Assembly: GCF_041431415.1 (NCBI RefSeq)
Contig: NZ_CP107845.1
Span: 1,860,001 to 1,924,000 of the forward strand
Direction of reading: 5' to 3'
Length of the DNA: 64,000 nt
Source of the DNA: Streptomyces sp. NBC_00513
Lineage (GTDB): Bacteria; Actinomycetota; Actinomycetes; Streptomycetales; Streptomycetaceae
How positions within the stretch are numbered: the first letter of the stretch is position 1; the number at the start of each line of letters is the position of its first letter. The notes beneath the pieces are model-generated. The model saw only the letters and a list, made by a program, of their open reading frames with translations, had not been told where the DNA came from and searched no databases. The position numbers were made by a program, and so were the translations under genes. Below are positions 26,754 through 33,535 of the stretch, in pieces.

Positions 26754-27476
26754 GTGCCCAGGCCGCTCATCGGCATCACCACCTACGTCGAGGAATCCAC
26801 CCGCTACAACGTGTGGGACCTCCCGACCGCCCTCGTCCCCTCCGGGTACTACGAACTCGTCCAGGCGGCGGGCGGCGCCGCGGTACTGCTGCCGCCCGAC
26901 GAACCGGGACGCGCGGCGGAGGTGCTGAGCCGGATGGACGGCCTGGTCGTCGCGGGCGGCCCGGACGTCGACCCCGTCCACTACGGCGCCCCCCGCGACC
27001 CCCGTACGGGCGCACCCGCCACGGTCCGCGACGAGTGGGAGTTGGCCCTCATCAGGGCCGCCCTGGCCGCGGACCTCCCGCTGCTCGGCATCTGCCGGGG
27101 CATGCAGGCGCTGAACGTGGCCCTGGGCGGCAGCCTGATCCAGCACCTCGACGGCCACGTCCACACCCCGGGCGCCATCTCCTCGCACCCGGTCCGCCCG
27201 GTCGCGGGCACCCGGTACGCGGCGCTGGTGCCGGAGGAGGCGGACGTGCCGACCTACCACCACCAGGCCGTGGACCGCCTGGGCCAGGGTCTGATCGTCT
27301 CGGCCCACGCCCTGGACGGCACGGTGGAGGCCATCGAACTCCCCGACCCGGACCGCTGGGTCGTGGGCGTCCAGTGGCACCCGGAACGCGACAAGGACAC
27401 CCGGGTCATGGCCGCCCTGATCACGGCGGCCACCCCCACCGAGACCCTCACCACCACCCCCCTGGCCCACGTCTGA
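26754..27476 (+). CDS. Class I glutamine amidotransferase-like hydrolase (PuuD type)
   Basis: A 240-residue peptidase C26 family protein. Nucleophile Cys in LPLLGICRGMQALNVALGGS, catalytic His and Glu in VVGVQWHPERDKD, plus VVAGGPDVDPVHYG. PuuD relatives hydrolyse gamma-glutamyl-amine derivatives, releasing glutamate. GTG at 26754 has GGAGG 8 bases upstream and lies 73 bases after the permease, same strand. In this cluster it could cleave gamma-glutamyl-glycine formed from ethanolamine. Family call firm, substrate inferred. Confidence 0.92.
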   Translation: MPRPLIGITTYVEESTRYNVWDLPTALVPSGYYELVQAAGGAAVLLPPDEPGRAAEVLSRMDGLVVAGGPDVDPVHYGAPRDPRTGAPATVRDEWELALIRAALAADLPLLGICRGMQALNVALGGSLIQHLDGHVHTPGAISSHPVRPVAGTRYAALVPEEADVPTYHHQAVDRLGQGLIVSAHALDGTVEAIELPDPDRWVVGVQWHPERDKDTRVMAALITAATPTETLTTTPLAHV

Positions 27477-27509
27477 CCCCACCCCGTCCGCCCCCGCGCC
27501 CGCCCCATC

Positions 27510-27537
27510 CAGCCCCGCCGGCGTTTGAGGCGCGGGG
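27510..27537. repeat. Dispersed 28-bp intergenic repeat, copy 1
   Basis: A 28-base unit beginning CAGCCCCGCCGGCGTTTGAG and ending GCGCGGGG, identical at three other places in the window. It folds into a hairpin (CCCCGC with GCGGGG) and lies just after the PuuD-like gene. Confidence 0.85.
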
Positions 27538-27563
27538 ATCCGCCCCCTCCGGCCCCACCCTCC

Positions 27564-27595
27564 AGCCCCGTTCCAGCCCAGCCCCGTTCCAGCCC
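27564..27595. repeat. Tandem 16-bp repeat, two copies
   Basis: AGCCCCGTTCCAGCCC occurs twice head to tail, followed by a partial third copy, between two copies of the 28-bp repeat. It looks like local expansion of the element's edge. Confidence 0.8.
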
Positions 27596-27605
27596 AGCCC
27601 CATCC

Positions 27606-27633
27606 CAGCCCCGCCGGCGTTTGAGGCGCGGGG
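27606..27633. repeat. Dispersed 28-bp intergenic repeat, copy 2
   Basis: Identical to copy 1 and followed by a GC hairpin (GGGGGC...GCCCCC around 27630-27652). With copy 1 it fills much of the 290-base gap 27477-27766, which contains no gene. Confidence 0.85.
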
Positions 27634-27766
27634 GCCCGGGGGCGGAGCCCCCGCAACGGCGCCGCGCCGGGGGCACCCCCGGCACCGCGCCCGGGGTCAC
27701 ACCCCGGCGAGCCCGGGGGCTCGGGGCCCGGGCCCCCGGGGCAACCCGCCCACCCCCGGCCAGGGG

Positions 27767-28684
27767 TCAGGTCCGGGTCAGCGCCAGCAGATCCCGCGCG
27801 GGCCCCGCCGGCCGCGCCCCCGTCGGCCACACGGCCCGCAGCTCCCGGTCCAGCGCCGCCCCGGCCACCGGCACCTCCACCAGCCGCCGTGCCCCGAGTT
27901 CGTCCCCCACCGCCAGCTCCGACAGCACGCACGGCCCGGCCCCGCTGAGCGCCGCCGCCTTCACGGCGGTCGTGGACGCGAGTTCCAGCAGGGGCGCGGC
28001 CAGTCCCCCGCATCCGGTCAGCGCCGCGTCCAGTACCTGCCGCGTCCCCGAGCCCCGTTCCCGCAGGATCAGCGGGGTCGCCGCCAGTTCCTCCGCCGGC
28101 ACCGGCCTGGTGCGCCGTGCCCAGGGGTGGCCCGGAGCGACCGCCACCACCAGCCGGTCCTGCGCGATGGCCACCGAGTCCAGTCCGTCCGGTACGGAGA
28201 GTCCTTCCACGAACCCGAGGTCGGCCTCGTGCGCGAGGACGCGTTCGGCGACGTCGGCCGAGTTCCCGGCGTGCAGCGACACCGCCGTCCCGGGGCGTTG
28301 CCCCCGCAGCGCGATCAACCAGCCGGGCAGCAGGTACTCCGCGATGGTCATGCTCGCCGCCACCCGCAGCCGCGAGTCCCGCCGCCCGCGCAGCGCCTGC
28401 GCGCCCGCGTCGAAGGCCTCGGCGGCCTCCACGACCCGCCGCGCCCAGTCGGTGACCAGCGCGCCTTCCGCCGTGAGCGTGGACCCGCGCGGGGAACGGT
28501 CGACGAGTGCCACGCCCAGGCGGGTCTCCATGGCCCGAATGCGGCTGCTGGCGGCGGGTTGGGTGATGCCCAGCCGCCGGGCGGCCCCGCTCAGGCTGCC
28601 GACGCGGGCGACCGCGAGCAGCAGTTCCAGCGCGCCCAGATCCGGTACGCGGTGCGCCAGCGGAACCCACTCCTCGTTACCCAT
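27767..28684 (-). CDS. LysR-family regulator
   Basis: 305 residues. HTH at about 15-75 (LGALELLLAVARVGSLSGAA, then RRLGITQPAASSRIRAMETR), then a LysR substrate-binding domain (RLRVAASMTIAEYLLPGWLI, ADLGFVEGLSVPDGLDSVAI, LILRERGSGTRQVLDAAL), similar to CysB/CbbR-like members. Divergent from a TDT transporter with 70 bases between; a perfect inverted repeat at the LysR start is a plausible operator. Inducer unknown. Confidence 0.93.
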   Translation of the reverse strand: MGNEEWVPLAHRVPDLGALELLLAVARVGSLSGAARRLGITQPAASSRIRAMETRLGVALVDRSPRGSTLTAEGALVTDWARRVVEAAEAFDAGAQALRGRRDSRLRVAASMTIAEYLLPGWLIALRGQRPGTAVSLHAGNSADVAERVLAHEADLGFVEGLSVPDGLDSVAIAQDRLVVAVAPGHPWARRTRPVPAEELAATPLILRERGSGTRQVLDAALTGCGGLAAPLLELASTTAVKAAALSGAGPCVLSELAVGDELGARRLVEVPVAGAALDRELRAVWPTGARPAGPARDLLALTRT

Positions 28685-28685
28685 A

Positions 28686-28702
28686 AGGTCAGTTTATGAC
28701 CT
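28686..28702. promoter_or_regulatory. LysR/TDT divergent operator
   Basis: AGGTCA-GTTTA-TGACCT, a perfect 6-5-6 inverted repeat one base upstream of the LysR start codon, with the T-N11-A spacing of LysR sites inside it. Placement suits autorepression and control of the transporter. Confidence 0.6.
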
Positions 28703-28754
28703 CATAGGACAGTGGCCTCTGCCGGTCGGTGCCGCCCGGCGCGACGCTGGACCC

Positions 28755-29879
28755 ATGGTCACCACCCTCGTACCTCCCCGCACCACCGCCGCTCCCGCGC
28801 CCCGGGCCCACAAGGCCCCCGCGCTCCGGCACCTCGGCCCGAACTGGTACGCCTCGGTCATGGGTACGGCGATCGTCGCCAACGCCGGCGCGACCCTGCC
28901 CTACCAGCTCCCCGGCCAACGCGTGGCCTGCCAACTCGTCTGGGCGCTCTCCGCCGCGGCCCTCGCCGTGCTGCTCACGGCGCGTGCCGGGCACTGGCTG
29001 TACCACCGCGACCAGGCCCGCGCCCATCTCCTGGACCCGGCCGTCGCACCGTTCTACGGGTGTCTGTCGATGGCGCTGCTGGCCGTGGGCGGCGGCACCC
29101 TGATCGTCGGCAAGGACCTGATCGGCACGGAGGCGGCCGTCGCCGTCGACGCCGTTCTGTTCACCGCCGGCACGGCGATCGGCCTGCTGATGGCGGTGCT
29201 CGTCCCGTACCTGATGGTGGTGCGTCACAAGGTCGAGCCGCGGCAGGTCACCCCCGTGTGGCTGCTCCCCCTCGTCGCCCCGATGGTCTCCGCCGCGCTG
29301 GGCCCCCTGCTGATACCCCACCTGCCCGCCGGCCAGGCCCGCGAGGCCATGCTGTTGGGCTGTTACGCGCTGTTCGGCCTGAGTCTGCTGGCCACCCTGC
29401 TGATGCTGCCGTTGATCCTCGGCCGACTGATCACGAGCGGTCCGCTGCCACTGCTGCTGACCCCGACCCTGTTCCTGGTCCTGGGCCCCCTCGGCCAGTC
29501 CACGACCGCCGTCAACCAGCTCGCGGACATGGCACCCGGGGCGATCGGCGCCCCGTACGCGGGCGCCCTCGGGGCCTTCGCCGTCGTCTACGGGGTGCCC
29601 GTCATGGGCTTCGCCCTGCTGTGGCTGGCCCTGGCCGCGGCGATGCTGGTCCGGGCCGCGCGGGGCGGCATGGGGTTCGCGATGACCTGGTGGGCCCTGA
29701 CGTTCCCGGTCGGCACCTGTGTCACCGGCGCCGCCGGCCTGGCCCGCCACACCGGGCTGACCGCCTTCGCCTGGCTGGCCGCGGCCCTGTTCCTGGTCCT
29801 GCTGACCGCCTGGGTGACGGCCGCCGTCCACACGCTGCGCGGCCTGTACTCGGGCCGGCTGCTGCGCGCCCCGCGCTGA
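28755..29879 (+). CDS. TDT family transporter (TehA/Mae/SLAC1-like)
   Basis: 374 residues, ten predicted transmembrane helices, no signal peptide. Family marks are LGPNWYASVMGTAIVANAGA near the start, then VPYLMVVRHK, WLLPLVAPMVSAALGPLL and GPLGQSTTAVNQLADMAPGA. Members export dicarboxylates, sulfite or tellurite-related anions. Controlled presumably by the divergent LysR protein. The ATG at 28755 has no clear ribosome site. The substrate is unknown. Confidence 0.88.
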   Translation: MVTTLVPPRTTAAPAPRAHKAPALRHLGPNWYASVMGTAIVANAGATLPYQLPGQRVACQLVWALSAAALAVLLTARAGHWLYHRDQARAHLLDPAVAPFYGCLSMALLAVGGGTLIVGKDLIGTEAAVAVDAVLFTAGTAIGLLMAVLVPYLMVVRHKVEPRQVTPVWLLPLVAPMVSAALGPLLIPHLPAGQAREAMLLGCYALFGLSLLATLLMLPLILGRLITSGPLPLLLTPTLFLVLGPLGQSTTAVNQLADMAPGAIGAPYAGALGAFAVVYGVPVMGFALLWLALAAAMLVRAARGGMGFAMTWWALTFPVGTCVTGAAGLARHTGLTAFAWLAAALFLVLLTAWVTAAVHTLRGLYSGRLLRAPR

Positions 29880-29894
29880 GCCCCGGGCCGGCCG

Positions 29895-30638
29895 TCAGCG
29901 TGCGGCGCGCAGGGCCCGCGCCAGTACGGCCGGCGCCTCGGCCAGAGAGGGCCCGTACCAGGTGAGGTGCCGTCCGCTGACCAGCGCGGCGGGCAGGCCG
30001 GGGAAGGCCTCGGGCCCGTCGGACGCGGTGAAGCGGTACGGCTCGTCGGGCAGCACCACCAGATCGCAGCCGGCCCCGGCCAGTTCCTCGACCGGGATCC
30101 GCGGGTACCGCTCCGCGTGTCCGGCGTACGCGTTGCGCACCCCGAGCCGGGCCAGCAGGTCCCCGGCGAAGGTGTCCCGTCCCAGCACCATCCAGGGCCT
30201 GCGCCACACCGGCACGAAGGCCATCCGCCGCCCCACGGGCTCCACGCTCGCCCACGCGGCCTCCGCGTCCGTCAGCCATCGCGGCCGGGCCAGTCCCAGC
30301 GTCCCGACGAGCAGCCGGTCCAGTTCGCGCAGCGCCTGCGGGAGGTCGCGGATCTCGGTGACCGACACCGGTACCCCGGCTGCCCGCAGCGCGGCCAGGT
30401 CCGGCGCCCGGTTCTCCTCCTCGTTGGCGATGACCAGGTCCGGGCGGAGCGCGACGATCCTCGCCACGTCGGGGTTCTTGGTTCCCCCGATCCGCACCAC
30501 GCCCGCCTCGTCGAGGTCGGCGGGGTGCGTGCACCAGTCGGTGACCCCCACCAGGCGTCCGGGCGCGCTCACCGCCACGGCCTCGGTCAAGGAGGGCACG
30601 AGCGAGACGACGCGCGAGACCGCGCGGGACGCGCCCAC
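29895..30638 (-). CDS. Cobalamin/metal-chelate-binding protein fold, BtuF-like, no signal peptide
   Basis: A 247-residue helical-backbone metal-receptor (periplasmic_BP_2) domain: VVSLVPSLTEAVAVSAPGRL, VGVTDWCTHPADLDEAGVVR, GGTKNPDVARIVALRPDLVI, then EENRAPDL. It lacks a signal peptide or lipobox, unlike transport-binding proteins, so it probably acts in the cytosol; such versions are common in actinomycetes. GTG at 30638 is 4 bases after the stop of the XRE-cupin gene, so the two are coupled. Ligand unknown. Confidence 0.85.
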   Translation of the reverse strand: MGASRAVSRVVSLVPSLTEAVAVSAPGRLVGVTDWCTHPADLDEAGVVRIGGTKNPDVARIVALRPDLVIANEEENRAPDLAALRAAGVPVSVTEIRDLPQALRELDRLLVGTLGLARPRWLTDAEAAWASVEPVGRRMAFVPVWRRPWMVLGRDTFAGDLLARLGVRNAYAGHAERYPRIPVEELAGAGCDLVVLPDEPYRFTASDGPEAFPGLPAALVSGRHLTWYGPSLAEAPAVLARALRAAR

Positions 30639-30642
30639 CGGT

Positions 30643-31287
30643 TCAGCGCCCCGGGGAGGGCGGCTCGGAGGTGGCGTGGATGTGCTCGCCCACCGCCACG
30701 ACCAGGATCCGGGTGTCCTCGGTGACGGCCCGCCAGCGGTGGCGCACGCCGCCGGACAGGAACAGCGCGTCGCCGCTCTCCAGGCGGTACGCCCGGCCTT
30801 CGGCCTCCACCTGGCAGGCGCCCGCGACCACGTACATCAGTTCGTCGTTGCGGTGCTGGTACTCGCGGCCCGCGTCCTGGTCCCCGGTGAACTCCAGCGC
30901 GTGCAGTTGGTGGTGCCCGCGCACGAGCGGACGGACTCCCGGGACCGGGGTGAGGCCGGAGTCGTCTCCGGCCCGTACGAGATCCACGGTGCGCGCGGTG
31001 TCGGAAGCGGCCAGCAGCTCCACGGCCGTGGTCCCCAGCGCGTCCGCGACCCGTTCCAGGGAGCGCATGCTGGGTCGGGCGCGCTCGTTCTCTATCTGGC
31101 TGAGGAAGGGGACGGACAGGCCGCTGCGCGCCGACACCGCGGCGAGGGTGAGCTGGAGCGCGCGGCGCCTCTTGCGCACGGCCACGCCCACCCGGAGCGG
31201 TTGGTCCTTGGAGTCCTTGTCCTTGTCCTTGTCCTTGTCCTTCTCGTCCTTGCCGTCCGTGTCGACCTTGCCGTCCTTGTCGTTCAT
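30643..31287 (-). CDS. XRE-family regulator with cupin domain and Lys-Asp repeat tail
   Basis: 214 residues. The first 30 are a charged repeat (KDEKDKDKDKDKDSKDQ) encoded by a hexanucleotide repeat. HTH at about 33-90 (AVRKRRRALQLTLAAVSARS, then GLSVPFLSQIENERARPSM), C-terminal cupin (about 140-205; ELMYVVAGACQVEAEGRAYR, then GDALFLSGGVRHRWRA). The ATG at 31287 has GGGGAGGG ten bases upstream. Coupled to the BtuF-like gene, which it may regulate. The effector is unknown. Confidence 0.9.
   Translation of the reverse strand: MNDKDGKVDTDGKDEKDKDKDKDKDSKDQPLRVGVAVRKRRRALQLTLAAVSARSGLSVPFLSQIENERARPSMRSLERVADALGTTAVELLAASDTARTVDLVRAGDDSGLTPVPGVRPLVRGHHQLHALEFTGDQDAGREYQHRNDELMYVVAGACQVEAEGRAYRLESGDALFLSGGVRHRWRAVTEDTRILVVAVGEHIHATSEPPSPGR
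31213..31251. repeat. Hexanucleotide repeat inside the XRE gene
   Basis: Five perfect copies of GTCCTT (plus strand) and a sixth after CTC. On the coding strand AAGGAC encodes Lys-Asp. Copy-number change would keep the frame and only alter the length of the charged tail. Confidence 0.9.
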
Positions 31288-31430
31288 GGCGGGGCTGCCC
31301 TCCCCTTGTCCGTCGGACGCACATCGGTGTGCTGTAAGCACCTTACGCAGCAACCGGCCCCGGATTCGCGTGCACGGCTCGACCCGTCCTCGGCCGCGGG
31401 TCGTCGGACGGCTGCGGCATCATCGTCAGC

Positions 31431-32354
31431 GTGACGACACGACGCCTGATGCTCCTGGACACCGCCTCCCTCTACTACCGCGCCTACTTCGGTGTGCCGG
31501 ACTCCGTGAAGGCCCCCGACGGCACCCCGGTCAACGCCGTGCGCGGGCTGCTCGACTTCATCGGCCGGCTGGTCCAGGACCACCGTCCCGACGACCTGGT
31601 GGCCTGCATGGACGCCGATTGGCGACCCCACTGGCGGGTGGAGCTGATCCCGTCCTACAAGGCCCACCGGGTCGCGGAGGAGACCGCGACCGGACCGGAT
31701 GTGGAAGAGACCCCGGACACCCTCGCGCCGCAGGTGCCGATCATCGAGGCGGCGCTGGACGCGTTCGGGATCGCCCGGGTGGGGGTCGCCGACTACGAGG
31801 CCGACGACGTGATCGGCACCTTGACGGCGCGGGCGACCGGCCCGGTGGACATCGTCACCGGCGACCGGGACCTCTACCAGCTGGTGGACGACGCCAAGCG
31901 GCGCCGCGTGCTGTACCCCCTCAAGGGCGTGGGCACCCTCCAGGTCACGGACGAGGCCTGGCTGCGCGGGAAGTACGGGGTGGACGGTCCCGGGTACGCG
32001 GACCTGGCGCTGCTGCGGGGCGACCCGAGCGACGGCCTGCCGGGCGTGCCGGGGATCGGCGAGAAGACGGCGGCCAAACTGTTGGACGCGTACGGGAACC
32101 TCGCGGGGATCATCGCCGCGATCGACGACCCGACGTCGGGCCTCACCCCCACGCAGCGCCGACGGCTGGATGAATCCCGGCCATATCTGGCGGTGGCCCC
32201 GAAGGTCGTCCAGGTCGCCTCGGACGTCCCGCTGCCCGCCTTCGATCCCGCGCTCCCGGCGGATCCCGCGGATCCGGAGATGGTCGACGCATTGGCCCGC
32301 CGGTGGGGTCTTGGTGGAGCCGTATCGCGCCTGGGAGGCGCGCTGCGCCCCTGA
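31431..32354 (+). CDS. 5'-3' exonuclease (PolA-type, PIN/FEN fold)
   Basis: A 307-residue stand-alone homologue of the DNA polymerase I 5' nuclease domain. Active-site acids in MLLDTASLYYRAYFGVPDSV, ACMDADWRPHWR, DYEADDVIGT and VTGDRDLYQLVDD; H3TH in LRGDPSDGLPGVPGIGEKTA. It removes RNA primers or flaps in DNA repair and replication. The GTG at 31431 has no ribosome site; CATCAT ends 7 bases before it, consistent with a leaderless transcript. Divergent from the XRE gene and followed by the iron-regulated SIP gene. Confidence 0.94.
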   Translation: MTTRRLMLLDTASLYYRAYFGVPDSVKAPDGTPVNAVRGLLDFIGRLVQDHRPDDLVACMDADWRPHWRVELIPSYKAHRVAEETATGPDVEETPDTLAPQVPIIEAALDAFGIARVGVADYEADDVIGTLTARATGPVDIVTGDRDLYQLVDDAKRRRVLYPLKGVGTLQVTDEAWLRGKYGVDGPGYADLALLRGDPSDGLPGVPGIGEKTAAKLLDAYGNLAGIIAAIDDPTSGLTPTQRRRLDESRPYLAVAPKVVQVASDVPLPAFDPALPADPADPEMVDALARRWGLGGAVSRLGGALRP

Positions 32355-32360
32355 GGTGCT

Positions 32361-32380
32361 AACTTAGGTAATCCTAAGTT
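32361..32380 (+). promoter_or_regulatory. Iron box (DmdR/IdeR-type operator)
   Basis: AACTTAGG-TAAT-CCTAAGTT is a perfect 8-4-8 palindrome whose core TTAGG...CCTAA matches the actinobacterial iron box. It is 23 bases upstream of the SIP gene's GTG. Repression by the Fe(II)-loaded DtxR-family regulator under iron sufficiency is expected. Confidence 0.88.
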
Positions 32381-32403
32381 TCTGGGGAGTCAGGGGAGAC
32401 GCC

Positions 32404-33249
32404 GTGGCAGAAGGACGCGCCCGCACAGTCGGCACCGCTGTCGTCGTACACACCGAACGGCTCACGCCGCACATGGTGCGCATCGTGCTGGGCGGTGCGG
32501 GTCTGGCCGGTTTCGGCGCGGGCGAGTTCACCGACCACTACGTCAAACTCCTGTTCGCACCGGACGGTGTCACGTACACCGTGCCGTGGGACCTGAACCA
32601 GATCCGCTCCGCGCACCCCAGCGAGGAGTGGCCGCGTCAGCGCGCGTACACGGTGCGCTGCTGGGACCCGACACACCGCGAGCTGACCCTCGACTTCGTC
32701 GTCCACGGCGACGAGGGCCTGGCCGGCCCCTGGGCCGCCCGCGTCCAGCCGGGCGAACTCGTCCGCTTCCTCGGGCCGGGCGGCGCCTACGCCCCTGCCG
32801 AGGACGCGGGCTGGCACCTCCTCGCGGGCGACGAGAGCGCCCTGCCGGCCATCGCCGCGACGATGGAGCGGATGCCGGCCGGGGCCCTGGTACACGCCTT
32901 CATCGAGATCGACGGCCCGGACGACGAGCAGAAGATCGCCACCCCCGACGGCATCGTCCCCGTCTGGCTGCACCGCGGGAACCGCCCCGTCGGCGAGGCC
33001 CTGGTCGAGGCGGTCACCTCCCTGCGGTTCCCCTCCGCCGACGTCCACGCCTTCGTCCACGGCGAGGCCGGTTTCGTGAAGGAGCTCCGCCGCCACCTGC
33101 GCGTCGAACGCGGCATCCCGAGGGAACGTCTCTCCATCTCCGGCTACTGGCGCCTGGGCGAGACCGACGAGGGCTGGCGCGCGATCAAGCGCGACTGGAA
33201 CGCCAAGGTCGAAGCCGAACAGGAACTCCCCACCCCCGCCACGGTCTGA
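32404..33249 (+). CDS. Siderophore-interacting protein (ferric-siderophore reductase)
   Basis: A 281-residue FAD-binding SIP family enzyme (ViuB-like) that releases iron by reducing ferric siderophores in the cytosol. FAD barrel: RIVLGGAGLAGFGAGEFTDH, RQRAYTVRCWDPTHRELTLD, DFVVHGDEGLAGPWA; C-terminal part: WHLLAGDESALPAIAATMER, VHAFVHGEAGFVKELRRHL, SISGYWRLGETDEGWRAIKR. GTG at 32404 has GGGGAG 5 bases upstream. A perfect iron box precedes it. No siderophore synthesis genes are adjacent. Confidence 0.96.
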   Translation: MAEGRARTVGTAVVVHTERLTPHMVRIVLGGAGLAGFGAGEFTDHYVKLLFAPDGVTYTVPWDLNQIRSAHPSEEWPRQRAYTVRCWDPTHRELTLDFVVHGDEGLAGPWAARVQPGELVRFLGPGGAYAPAEDAGWHLLAGDESALPAIAATMERMPAGALVHAFIEIDGPDDEQKIATPDGIVPVWLHRGNRPVGEALVEAVTSLRFPSADVHAFVHGEAGFVKELRRHLRVERGIPRERLSISGYWRLGETDEGWRAIKRDWNAKVEAEQELPTPATV

Positions 33250-33282
33250 CCCCCGGGGCCCCCGCCAGACCCCGACCACATC

Positions 33283-33310
33283 CAGCCCCGCCGGCGTTTG
33301 AGGCGCGGGG
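33283..33310. repeat. Dispersed 28-bp intergenic repeat, copy 3
   Basis: Identical to the copies at 27510 and 27606, same orientation, in the 286-base gap after the SIP gene. The rest of the gap (to 33535) is GC-rich with no gene. Confidence 0.85.
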
Positions 33311-33329
33311 TCCGGGGCCCGGCCATACC

Positions 33330-33357
33330 CAGCCCCGCCGGCGTTTGAGGCGCGGGG
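33330..33357. repeat. Dispersed 28-bp intergenic repeat, copy 4
   Basis: Identical to copy 3, 19 bases further on, and followed by the same kind of hairpin (CGGGGCGGAGCCCCG) seen after copy 2. Confidence 0.85.
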
Positions 33358-33535
33358 CCCGGGGCGGAGCCCCGAAAGCCCGGCGCAGCCGGGGCCGCTC
33401 CGCGCAACGGCCCCGCGCCAGACCCGCCCCGCGCCCGGAACGCCCCGGCAGGCCCCCGCACGCCGCCCCGCCCACCCCCACGCCCGGCCGGCGGGCCACC
33501 GCGCGCCCCCGCCCGTCCGGCGGGACAATGACCCC

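Noticed and set aside
27510..33357. CRISPR array.
   Set aside because: Only two repeat copies per site, with unequal gaps (68 and 19 bases), and no cas genes.
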